Notes: generated by a model not told the origin, from the sequence alone. A stretch of DNA of 6,188 bases from Microcaldota archaeon (GCA_023246885.1 JAHFHN010000050.1:1-6188); one strand, 5' to 3'. Shown: positions 1-5,505, counted from the first letter of the stretch. Program-made: numbers and translations.

Positions 1-36
1 ACAGTGCATTCCAATAACTTCAAATTCTCGTGTCAT
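1..36 (-). CDS. N-terminus of an HMA-domain (heavy-metal-associated) protein, cut by the window edge
   Basis: Only the first 12 codons lie in the window, and they read MTREFEVIGMHC on the minus strand. This matches the first beta strand and the start of the metal-binding loop of HMA domains, whose pattern is a short strand followed by GMxCxxC; the second cysteine would lie just outside. The ATG at 36-34 follows a GTGA Shine-Dalgarno-like element (46-43) at six bases' distance, which supports it as a true start. It follows the Met/Gly-rich membrane gene on the same strand by 41 bases, so the two are probably co-transcribed. HMA domains start both small Cu(I) chaperones (CopZ type) and P1B-type copper ATPases (CopA type); GMHC is common in the latter, but the remainder is needed to decide. 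The metal-domain call is fairly firm because of the motif and the copper-like neighbours; the protein type is inference. Confidence 0.68.
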   Translation of the reverse strand, partial: MTREFEVIGMHC

Positions 37-42
37 TTTTAT

Positions 43-46
43 TCAC
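43..46 (-). promoter_or_regulatory. Shine-Dalgarno-like GTGA for the HMA gene
   Basis: GTGA on the minus strand matches the core of the archaeal ribosome-binding sequence GGTGAT and lies six bases before the ATG at 36. It helps show that the short open frame at the window edge is a real gene start. Confidence 0.5.
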
Positions 47-77
47 TTTTTAATATTTTTTCGTATTTTTTTACGCT

Positions 78-602
78 TTATTCGATTGTATATTTGAGTA
101 CAAATGTTCCAATGATTGCAATTAAGAAAATTGCAATAAACGCGCCAAGCAATAACTTTGGAACTTTTTCCTTGTCAGTCTCTTTATATGCTACGTAAGC
201 TATTTCAAAGCTCATCAACGCAACTGACGCGATTAAGAATTGCATAAATAATTGTAAATTTACAAAGCGCATCATGAACCCAAGCATGGCGCCCATTGTG
301 CCGCCCATGAAGCCAGCCATCACTCCCTCCATTCTTCCAAGTGGTCCGCCGCTTCTGCCAATTGGTATTCCGACAATGAGGCCAGCGATTGTACCTAAGA
401 TGGTGCCCATCAAATAGTCTCCAGTTGGCAAAGCATAGAGCACACCGACAATGATTCCCGGCAAGTTACCGTACATCATTCCGTTCATCATGCAGCACAT
501 TTCACTTAAACGTGCTTTGCGTTCATAAACATAGTAAAGCGAGAGCAAAGTCATTGCGCCCATTGTTATAAACGCAAAAACCCAAGGAAACATGTCAACC
601 AT
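78..602 (-). CDS. Met/Gly-rich polytopic membrane protein, putative metal (copper)-linked
   Basis: This 174-residue protein is almost all hydrophobic, with about six possible membrane segments (roughly residues 6-26, 46-60, 64-82, 91-111, 116-139 and 149-170). It holds 19 methionines. A Cys-Cys-Met-Met-Asn-Gly-Met-Met cluster (36-43) follows the first helix. Helix 64-82 is a glycine zipper with Gly at 66, 70, 74, 78 and 82; helix 91-111 carries Met at 91, 95, 99, 103, 106 and 110 beside Gly at 93, 97, 101, 104 and 108. Met and Cys groups of this kind are typical Cu(I) ligands, and the gene lies between an HMA gene and a TRASH regulator, so a role in copper handling is inferred. I do not recognise a named family. 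The start is uncertain: ATG 602 has GGTGAT (613-608) five bases upstream; TTG 608 lies against that site; ATG 593 (171 residues) would suit a leaderless transcript from the TATA box at 616-627. Confidence 0.85.
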   Translation of the reverse strand: MVDMFPWVFAFITMGAMTLLSLYYVYERKARLSEMCCMMNGMMYGNLPGIIVGVLYALPTGDYLMGTILGTIAGLIVGIPIGRSGGPLGRMEGVMAGFMGGTMGAMLGFMMRFVNLQLFMQFLIASVALMSFEIAYVAYKETDKEKVPKLLLGAFIAIFLIAIIGTFVLKYTIE

Positions 603-607
603 TTTCA

Positions 608-613
608 ATCACC
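608..613 (-). promoter_or_regulatory. Shine-Dalgarno GGTGAT deciding the start at 602
   Basis: The minus strand reads GGTGAT five bases before the ATG at 602. This is the full archaeal anti-16S match and favours 602 over TTG 608. It would be absent from the mRNA if transcription started near 593-596, as the TATA position would predict, so the two signals conflict. Confidence 0.5.
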
Positions 614-615
614 AT

Positions 616-627
616 TTTATATAATTT
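616..627 (-). promoter_or_regulatory. TATA box for the leftward (Met/Gly-rich, HMA) genes
   Basis: The minus strand reads AAATTATATAAA, with a TATATAAA core beginning at 623. It sits in the divergent gap at a distance that predicts a transcription start at about 593-598, at or just inside the annotated start of the membrane gene. Confidence 0.55.
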
Positions 628-727
628 ACTTATTGCTTTTTTCAATTATTTTGTTTTTTTACTTTTTGTTTTACTCTATATTTTATTTTTTGTTTTATTT
701 TCTTTATTTTTAAGAAAATTTATCGTT

Positions 728-758
728 ATATCTGTTTTAGATATGTTGTAAACAGATA
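728..758. promoter_or_regulatory. Candidate operator: overlapping inverted repeats in the divergent promoter region
   Basis: TATCTGTTT (729-737) and AAACAGATA (750-758) form a perfect 9-bp inverted repeat with a 12-base spacer; arm centres are 21 bp apart, about two helical turns, so a dimer could contact both on one face. Nested in it, ATATCT (728-733) and AGATAT (739-744) form a second 6-bp dyad with a 5-base spacer. The right arm ends two bases before the rightward TATA box, where the TFB-recognition element would lie, so a bound repressor would block pre-initiation complex assembly. The natural candidate ligand is the PadR-TRASH protein encoded immediately downstream. Binding is inferred. 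Confidence 0.55.
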
Positions 759-760
759 GG

Positions 761-768
761 TATAAATA
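761..768 (+). promoter_or_regulatory. TATA box for the rightward regulator-cupredoxin operon
   Basis: TATAAATA begins 31 bases before the ATG at 792. Archaeal transcription starts about 25-30 bases after the TATA box, so the mRNA would begin at or next to this ATG, giving a leaderless message. This supports ATG 792 over the in-frame TTG at 771, which would lie upstream of the predicted transcript start. Confidence 0.6.
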
Positions 769-791
769 AGTTGCTGCCGAAAAGTACTCAT

Positions 792-1217
792 ATGGCTATT
801 GCAGTAACTAGTTTGTCGAAAATCGCAGTATTAATATTGTTACTCCAGAAACCAAAGTACGGCTATGAACTGATGAAAGATATGCGCGAGAAGTTTGGCT
901 ATAAGGTAAGCGCCGGCCAAATCTATCCGTTTTTATCTGGCCTTGTGCGCGCTAAATTAGTTGTAGTAAGCAAAAAAGGCCAACGCGATAAAAAAGTTTA
1001 CACGCTGACGCCAACTGGCTCGGCTTTTGCTAATAAGGCGCTCCATAGTTTTGAAGAATTAATTGAACTAGCAATTGCCAAGAAACTTCGCCAATGCGCT
1101 CATTGTGGTTGTAAGGTATTTGGCAATTCTTATAGCGAAAAAATCAACGGCAAAAAATTGCACTTTTGTTGCGGCTCCTGTGCAAATGCATTTAAAACAA
1201 TCGAACGTGGAATATAA
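792..1217 (+). CDS. PadR-like winged-helix regulator fused to a TRASH/YHS-like metal-sensing domain
   Basis: This 141-residue protein has a PadR-type DNA-binding domain (about residues 5-80), seen in YGYEL (23-27), GQIYPFLSGL (42-51) and VYTLTPTG (69-76). A short helix leads to a cysteine-rich end with Cys 102, 105, 107, 126, 127 and 130. Cys105-X20-Cys126-X3-Cys130 fits the TRASH pattern C-X19-22-C-X3-C, known from archaeal copper regulators such as CopT of Sulfolobus, where a different (Lrp-like) helix-turn-helix is used. It is therefore likely a one-component sensor that binds DNA with the front half and metal, probably copper, with the back half. It heads an operon with a cupredoxin gene 31 bases downstream and faces a Met-rich membrane gene. 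The dyad at 728-758 is a likely autoregulatory operator. ATG 792 is chosen over TTG 771 because the TATA box at 761 predicts a leaderless start there. The metal is inferred from context. Confidence 0.88.
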   Translation: MAIAVTSLSKIAVLILLLQKPKYGYELMKDMREKFGYKVSAGQIYPFLSGLVRAKLVVVSKKGQRDKKVYTLTPTGSAFANKALHSFEELIELAIAKKLRQCAHCGCKVFGNSYSEKINGKKLHFCCGSCANAFKTIERGI

Positions 1218-1233
1218 ATATTTGAAAATTTCT

Positions 1234-1239
1234 GGTGAT
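1234..1239 (+). promoter_or_regulatory. Shine-Dalgarno GGTGAT for the cupredoxin gene
   Basis: GGTGAT ends nine bases before the ATG at 1249. This site decides the start: the frame is open back to 1075, but that extension overlaps the PadR-TRASH gene and encodes no signal or domain. Confidence 0.7.
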
Positions 1240-1248
1240 AATTACAAA

Positions 1249-1659
1249 ATGGCTAAGATCTTACAAATAATTTTACTATTGTTCATCTTTGGCATAGTCG
1301 CAGCTATTCCAATTATGTTAAGCAATGCGTCTCTTACCGGCGCCCCATCTCTAGGTGCAGGCGGTGCTTCAACACCTCAACTTGTTAATGGCGTGCAAGA
1401 AATTAAGATACATGCATCCACTAGTGGTTATTCTCCTTCTGCTTTTACAGTTAAAAAAGGAATACCCGTAAAGCTGATTTTCACTGCAGATAAATACGCT
1501 GGTTGCGGCACTCAGCTTATGATGCCTGATTTTGGCGTTAATCTAATTGCAAGCGAAGGCCAAGAAGTGCCTGTGGAATTTACTCCAAATCAAGAAGGCG
1601 TTTTTGCTTACCGCTGTTCAATGAACATGTTTAAAGGAAAAATGACTGTTGTCGCGTGA
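1249..1659 (+). CDS. Membrane-anchored cupredoxin-like copper-binding protein
   Basis: This 136-residue protein begins with an uncleaved-looking signal anchor (about residues 4-24), followed by a Gly/Ala/Ser/Pro/Thr linker (27-46) and a cupredoxin fold (about 47-135), so the domain should face outside the cell. GYSPSAFTVKKGIPVKL (60-76) is the usual early-strand signature of the EfeO/cupredoxin_1-like group. The ligand set is unusual: Cys86 stands where many blue copper proteins have His, and the C-terminal loop is CSMNMFKG (123-130), giving Cys123, Met125 and Met127. Similar Cys plus CxMxM cupredoxins occur near or fused to copper transporters. It probably binds Cu(I) and stores or passes it on rather than carrying electrons. 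It follows the TRASH regulator by 31 bases and shares TGATG with the next gene, so the three genes form one operon. The fold call is firm; the metal and role are inferred. Confidence 0.88.
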   Translation: MAKILQIILLLFIFGIVAAIPIMLSNASLTGAPSLGAGGASTPQLVNGVQEIKIHASTSGYSPSAFTVKKGIPVKLIFTADKYAGCGTQLMMPDFGVNLIASEGQEVPVEFTPNQEGVFAYRCSMNMFKGKMTVVA

Positions 1660-2093
1660 TGTTAATGAAAATCACAAGTGTCTTACAACAAAAGCGCTTC
1701 CTTGCAATTTTTATTTTTCTTTCTATCTTATTTACCATCTTCTATTTCTTAATAACCGGCACTTACGTGATTTCTTTATACCAGTTTAACGCTACTCTTG
1801 AACCCCTCAGGTTATTTTTGATAATCTTAATTTCTATTTTAACTGGACTTGCAATCACGTTGATGTTTTACAAGCGCGAACAACCACTTGTCTGTAGCCA
1901 AAACGCACCAGCTTTTCTTGGAAGTATAATTGGACTATTTACAACTAGCTGCCCAGTTTGTTTTCCCCTATTGTTAAGCGCTGTTGGGGTTGGTGGAAGT
2001 TTCGCACTTACGATTTCACAAAACGCAGTGCCCATTCAAATAGTAAGCATCGTCTTGCTAATTGCGTCCATTTGGCTAATAACAAAAAAGTAG
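1659..2093 (+). CDS. Four-helix membrane protein with CPVC motif, putative metal/thiol protein
   Basis: I do not recognise a named family. The 144-residue protein has four likely membrane helices (about residues 13-32, 50-71, 86-112 and 124-141). The third carries Ser-Cys-Pro-Val-Cys-Phe-Pro (97-103) followed by a Gly-rich stretch (110-113); a further Cys79 lies just before it. Vicinal cysteines around a proline inside a membrane helix recall mercury carriers of the MerT/MerF group and the CPC motif of copper ATPases, so metal transport or a membrane thiol role is possible. The start ATG overlaps the cupredoxin stop by one base (TGATG), which implies translational coupling and that the two proteins act together, perhaps passing metal between them. 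ATG 1665, with GTGAT at 1656-1660, and GTG 1656 are alternative starts. Its stop lies one base from the stop of the converging top6A gene. Confidence 0.82.
   Translation: MLMKITSVLQQKRFLAIFIFLSILFTIFYFLITGTYVISLYQFNATLEPLRLFLIILISILTGLAITLMFYKREQPLVCSQNAPAFLGSIIGLFTTSCPVCFPLLLSAVGVGGSFALTISQNAVPIQIVSIVLLIASIWLITKK
2084..2089 (-). terminator. T6 run after top6A, candidate oligo-T terminator
   Basis: On the minus strand six T residues begin six bases after the top6A stop codon, followed by a further T-rich stretch. Archaeal RNA polymerase terminates at such runs without needing a hairpin. The run is provided by lysine codons of the opposing CPVC gene. Confidence 0.35.
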
Positions 2094-2094
2094 T

Positions 2095-3231
2095 TTATGG
2101 CAAGAAGTCTTGGTTCTTTATTTTTTCTGGCAAGTAGCTGTTGGAAATGTACTGTAGTGATTTGCTTGACAGTGCTTGGATTTCAGCTTTGAGTTTCTTT
2201 TCAAGGAAGAGGTTTATTTCGCTTTGCCATTCTTTTGACTTGAACCACGCGTATGCTTTCATTTCCTCTGCGCGCTTTATGTCAACTTCTTTTGCCTTGA
2301 TTGTAACGTTACGCAAGTCATAATGTTCGATGTCACTTGTACTCATTCCTAGAAACTTCAGGTCAGGGCAACCCAATCTATTGCTTTCGTGAGCTAATGC
2401 CATTGAACCATATTTCATAGTTGAGTAAATGTACCACCCGTACGGGTCAGAATCAGTTAAACAATAGCAAGGTATTTTCAATTCGGTGCTAATACGTTGC
2501 AGTAAACGTCGCGCTCCACGAGCGGCTTGTCCGGCAGTTGTCATTAGCAAACACTTGTTTTTCTTCCAGTACCCGTCTTCATTGAGACGGTCGAAAATTG
2601 CGTTTTTCTCTGCAACTAACACGTATTCAATTCCAACGTCTTTGAATTCAATTTGTTCCACAATTGAAGGCACGGCCCATCCGCCTGAACCCATTCGAGA
2701 TAAGTCAATGCTATCGACTTTGTTTCTCACTCGGTCAAGCACGGTTAAATCTCCTGCCATTCTGCCTTTAGGTTCTGCACGTAAGTGGAGGCGTTCACGA
2801 AAACTATCCATTGCTACTTCTAAATCTACAATTGCCAAGTCACTTTCTTTTTGTTCGTCAATTGTGTCTTCCTTGAATCCCTTTATAGTGCGTTTCTTAG
2901 CATAGTAAAGGTCTCGAAGAGTAGCAGTTAAATTATTTTCAAGCAAATCTTTCTTTACATAAGATGCGACGAGCATAGTTTGCATGAATCGGCGTGCATG
3001 TGCTACGTTAAACAAGTAACGTTTTGACATTTTGTCGCCAAGAAGAATTTTTTTCTGTTTTTCATCGAATAAAACATTGGCGCTACCGCGAACTGGAATG
3101 TCAATGTGCAAGTTATCGCCCGCATCAACTTCTTTTACAAGTTCCGAACCTAATTGCGAGATTTTCGTTTGCATTTCCTCGCGTTTCTCTTCAGGAGTCT
3201 GCGTTTTCGATTTATTTTCAGTTTTTGTCAT
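2095..3231 (-). CDS. top6A: DNA topoisomerase VI subunit A (Spo11-like cleavage subunit)
   Basis: Top6A makes the transient double-strand break in the type IIB topoisomerase, forming A2B2 with Top6B, and relaxes and decatenates DNA with ATP. The 378-residue length is normal. The winged-helix 5Y-CAP domain (about 65-150) holds TLRDLYY (104-110); Tyr110, the second of the pair, fits the catalytic tyrosine shared with Spo11. The Toprim domain (about 200-345) has Glu208 in VLVAEKN and the metal-binding TDSDPYG (259-265, Asp260 and Asp262). All key residues are present, so the enzyme should be active. The gene follows top6B by 25 bases with a weak AGGT site before its ATG, and is the last gene of the rio1-dim2-top6B-top6A operon. 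Residues 1-40 are highly charged and could be a disordered tail; Met20 is a less likely start. Confidence 0.97.
   Translation of the reverse strand: MTKTENKSKTQTPEEKREEMQTKISQLGSELVKEVDAGDNLHIDIPVRGSANVLFDEKQKKILLGDKMSKRYLFNVAHARRFMQTMLVASYVKKDLLENNLTATLRDLYYAKKRTIKGFKEDTIDEQKESDLAIVDLEVAMDSFRERLHLRAEPKGRMAGDLTVLDRVRNKVDSIDLSRMGSGGWAVPSIVEQIEFKDVGIEYVLVAEKNAIFDRLNEDGYWKKNKCLLMTTAGQAARGARRLLQRISTELKIPCYCLTDSDPYGWYIYSTMKYGSMALAHESNRLGCPDLKFLGMSTSDIEHYDLRNVTIKAKEVDIKRAEEMKAYAWFKSKEWQSEINLFLEKKLKAEIQALSSKSLQYISNSYLPEKIKNQDFLP
2114..2127 (+). terminator. T-rich run after the CPVC gene, candidate oligo-T terminator
   Basis: The plus strand has a run of TTCTTTATTTTTTC about 20 bases after the stop of the CPVC gene, in the C-terminal codons of top6A. 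This is the first strong T tract that a rightward transcript would meet. Confidence 0.35.
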
Positions 3232-3256
3232 TTTGAATATTTACCTGCGTGTAGTT

Positions 3257-4903
3257 CTATTCGCCTTGAATTTCTTTTTCTGCTTCTTCATCTAAATCTT
3301 CGTCTTCTGCTTTTTCTGCTTCTTCATCCATTGCTTCCATTAAAGCTGTTCTCTTTTCTGCGATTTTACGCAGTTTATCTTGAAGATCCTTTTGTGGTTT
3401 ACCAGTAATATCATGAAGCGCTTCTGCCACTTCGCCAATGTACTTGAAAAATATTTGCCTGCGTTGCTCTTGTTCCTCTGCTTTCTGCATTGCGTGTAGA
3501 TAAGTGCTCACTTGTCGCGCGCAGTCCATAATTGCATTGCGCATTTCTTGCACGATTTCATCTTCTGGGCTTACTGCCATTTTGCCTGCGCCAGTGTAAG
3601 GCACGTGTATGCTAACTAGGTTAATGAAAATTGAAATCGGTTGGTTTTCCCAGTCTTTTAAATCATAGCGATTCCAGTCGATGTTCTTCACTGCTTCCAT
3701 TGTTGCACACGACCCGGCGTCAAACAATAATGGTGTGCGATTAGCATATCGAAGTACTTCTGCTTTGGTTTGCCCGCCTACTGTTGTCCCTGCTTTTCCA
3801 CCGTATGCAATTGCTGCTTCAACTAGAAACGGAATTCCGCCCCGAAAAACCTTTGGTTTTCTTTCAATTACCTTCATTTCATCGGGTTGTAATAGATTCT
3901 TGAGTGACTTTTCTATATGTGCTTCGCCAATTGGAATCATGGCATCTGTTTCTGGCGCAATCCACTTTAATTTTTGAATTGTGTTTATGATTTTTTCAGC
4001 TTCTGGCCAGGTTAATGCACGTGGAGCCCTGTCAAAGTTGACATCTGGTATTAACGTCGCGATTTCTTTTACTTTATCTGCCGAGAAACGCGAAAATTCG
4101 CTGGTTAAAAATGAAGCGATTTTGCGGCTTGTGGATGCGTGTGCCATTTCGATTAAATCTGAAGTTGTAATCCCAAGTGGATGAGGCTGCACTGCTTTTG
4201 GCTTTGCTGGAACTTCTTTCACAGCGCGTGGAAACACGATAACTTCTTTGTTTGGTTCAACTAACGTAATTTGACAATGTGGGTTAGCAAGGGCCGTGCG
4301 ACGCAAGTATTCGTAAACGCTGTACTCGCTTCGGTTATAAGTAACTTCAGAAAATTCAAACTCAATGCGTATTCCCCTGTAATTTTTTGAATATTCTTTT
4401 TCATTTGTTATGACTGGCGAGTTGCTCTTGACATCAATTGCCAAGTCACACTCATACACTTTGTGATCTCCAATGCCGCTCTTGACATGAGTGTTTTTTC
4501 CAGTTGTTAATTGTGAGAATAGCACGGCATAAGAAATTCCAATTCCTTGTTGTCCGCGTTTTTGTTTCATTTGGTGAAACTTTGTACCAGCTAATAATTT
4601 TCCAAATGCTTGGCCAATATTTTTCTTTGGCACACCAGTTCCGTTATCTTCAGTTATAACTTTTATATGTCCATCTGGCAACTCTTGTATCTCTACGTAA
4701 ATATCGGGCAATACTCCTGCCTCTTCTGCAGCGTCTAAACTGTTACTAATCGCCTCGTGGATAATTGTTGTTAATGAACGCACTTTTCCAGAGTACCCTA
4801 ACATTTGCCTGTTGCGTTTGAAGAACTCGGCAACTGAGTATTCTTTGAACTCTTTTGAAAGTTGTTCTTCTGTTTGTAATGGTGGTTGTTTTACTTCTGC
4901 CAT
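3257..4903 (-). CDS. top6B: DNA topoisomerase VI subunit B (GHKL ATPase subunit)
   Basis: Top6B binds ATP, dimerises around the transported DNA duplex and drives strand passage through the Top6A break. The 548-residue protein has the GHKL domain (about 20-230) with [15 protein letters not shown] (49-63; Glu50 as general base, Asn54 for magnesium), DNGTG (86-90) and RGQQGIG (116-122) as the ATP lid. A helix-two-turns-helix domain follows (about 240-320), then the transducer domain with RTPLLFD (389-395) and Lys441 in AGKMAVS (439-445), the likely switch lysine that contacts the gamma phosphate. The long C-terminal helix ends in a highly acidic tail (about 524-548). The set is complete and the length typical. 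Only six bases separate its ATG from the dim2 stop, and top6A follows after 25 bases, so it should be translated from one operon message with both. Confidence 0.97.
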   Translation of the reverse strand: MAEVKQPPLQTEEQLSKEFKEYSVAEFFKRNRQMLGYSGKVRSLTTIIHEAISNSLDAAEEAGVLPDIYVEIQELPDGHIKVITEDNGTGVPKKNIGQAFGKLLAGTKFHQMKQKRGQQGIGISYAVLFSQLTTGKNTHVKSGIGDHKVYECDLAIDVKSNSPVITNEKEYSKNYRGIRIEFEFSEVTYNRSEYSVYEYLRRTALANPHCQITLVEPNKEVIVFPRAVKEVPAKPKAVQPHPLGITTSDLIEMAHASTSRKIASFLTSEFSRFSADKVKEIATLIPDVNFDRAPRALTWPEAEKIINTIQKLKWIAPETDAMIPIGEAHIEKSLKNLLQPDEMKVIERKPKVFRGGIPFLVEAAIAYGGKAGTTVGGQTKAEVLRYANRTPLLFDAGSCATMEAVKNIDWNRYDLKDWENQPISIFINLVSIHVPYTGAGKMAVSPEDEIVQEMRNAIMDCARQVSTYLHAMQKAEEQEQRRQIFFKYIGEVAEALHDITGKPQKDLQDKLRKIAEKRTALMEAMDEEAEKAEDEDLDEEAEKEIQGE

Positions 4904-4909
4904 GAATCA

Positions 4910-5425
4910 TCAGTTCTCTGCTGTGTTTTGGGACTCTAAGAATCGGTAAACGCTTTCGTGTGGCGACCCTTCTAAAAGGCGGATAATTGCTTCTTTTGCA
5001 TTTTGCAAGCCTTGAAATTTTCCAATAATTGAAACGTTATTTGTTAAGTTAGAAACCATTATATGCGTGTCGCTTAACTCTTCAAGTTTCTTTTTTGCTT
5101 TACCGCCTTCGCCAATTATTCTAGATTTAGCGCGTTCAATGCCTTTTTCTTTTCTTCGAAAGGCACTTTCTAAATCAACTGTTTCAATGAAGTATTCGTC
5201 AGAAAACAATTTATATGCGTGTTTTGGCTCAAAACCATAAATTAATGCTTTTATCACTTGTTCAGCGATCCATTCGGCTCCGCCATTCTCTTCATCTTTA
5301 GCGCTTATTTCAATCTCATCGTTAGTCTTTATCTTGAGGTTTACTTCGCCACGCTCTTCAACTTCTTTTAAAATGTCGGCCGGTAGGTGCCGCTTGCTTG
5401 ACCTTGAAATTTTAAATGCACGCAT
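4910..5425 (-). CDS. Archaeal Dim2/Pno1-like KH-domain RNA-binding protein
   Basis: Archaeal Dim2 binds the 3' region of 16S rRNA during small-subunit maturation and is reported to interact with aIF2 alpha. The 171-residue protein ends with the family hallmark GSPHESVYRFLE (153-164). The second KH domain (about 97-152) has a proper RNA-binding loop, IIGEGGKAKK (103-112, GxxG at 105-108). The first KH domain (about 1-62) is recognisable by its strand-helix order and the linker EWIAEQVIKALIYGF (51-65), but its GxxG loop is missing: KISRSSKRHLPADILKEVEE stands where homologues have a KIPKxRIxxLIGxxG segment. The start is fixed, because the upstream frame has no ATG, GTG or TTG before an in-frame TAA, so the loss is not a mis-called start. 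It lies between rio1, which also acts in 40S/30S maturation, and top6B, and a TATA-like element (5471-5479) suggests an additional promoter. Confidence 0.92.
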   Translation of the reverse strand: MRAFKISRSSKRHLPADILKEVEERGEVNLKIKTNDEIEISAKDEENGGAEWIAEQVIKALIYGFEPKHAYKLFSDEYFIETVDLESAFRRKEKGIERAKSRIIGEGGKAKKKLEELSDTHIMVSNLTNNVSIIGKFQGLQNAKEAIIRLLEGSPHESVYRFLESQNTAEN

Positions 5426-5470
5426 AAAACAAAAACGCTCTATTAATTGATTTTACTTTTATTGTTTAAT

Positions 5471-5479
5471 CTTATATTT
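5471..5479 (-). promoter_or_regulatory. TATA-like element upstream of dim2
   Basis: The minus strand reads AAATATAAG, with TATAAG starting at 5476, about 51 bases before the dim2 ATG. It would give a leader of about 20-25 bases. No strong Shine-Dalgarno site is seen before the dim2 start. The 85-base gap after rio1 is the longest in the operon, so an internal promoter is plausible but unproven. Confidence 0.35.
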
Positions 5480-5505
5480 TTTTTGTTGAACAGTTGTAGC
5501 AATGT

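Noticed and set aside
4..198. Plus-strand open frame of 64 codons
   Set aside because: It lies opposite the Met/Gly-rich membrane gene and the HMA start, has no ribosome site and shows no family features; the minus-strand genes explain the region.
771..791. TTG start at 771 for the PadR-TRASH gene
   Set aside because: It lies only ten bases after the start of the TATA box, so it would be upstream of the expected transcript start; it also has no ribosome site.
1211..1220. TATA-like AATATAAATA before the cupredoxin gene
   Set aside because: It overlaps the stop of the regulator and would start transcription after the strong GGTGAT site at 1234-1239, so operon transcription fits better. A weak internal promoter is not excluded.
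1075..1248. Upstream extension of the cupredoxin frame to an ATG at 1075
   Set aside because: It overlaps the PadR-TRASH coding region and encodes no signal or domain; the ATG at 1249 has GGTGAT nine bases upstream and begins a clean signal anchor.
2486..2905. Plus-strand frame of 139 codons inside top6A
   Set aside because: It is a shadow of top6A, whose catalytic motifs are all intact on the minus strand; its composition shows no membrane, motif or ribosome-site support. The same holds for plus-strand frames within top6B and rio1.
3257..3330. Low-complexity stretch at the 3' end of top6B as a possible DNA repeat
   Set aside because: The CTTCTTCATC-like repetition only reflects Glu, Asp and Ala codons of the acidic C-terminal tail of Top6B.
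4900..4916. TGATGA resembling a C box of a C/D guide RNA
   Set aside because: It is formed by the dim2 stop codon and the bases before the top6B start; no matching D box or guide layout is seen around it.
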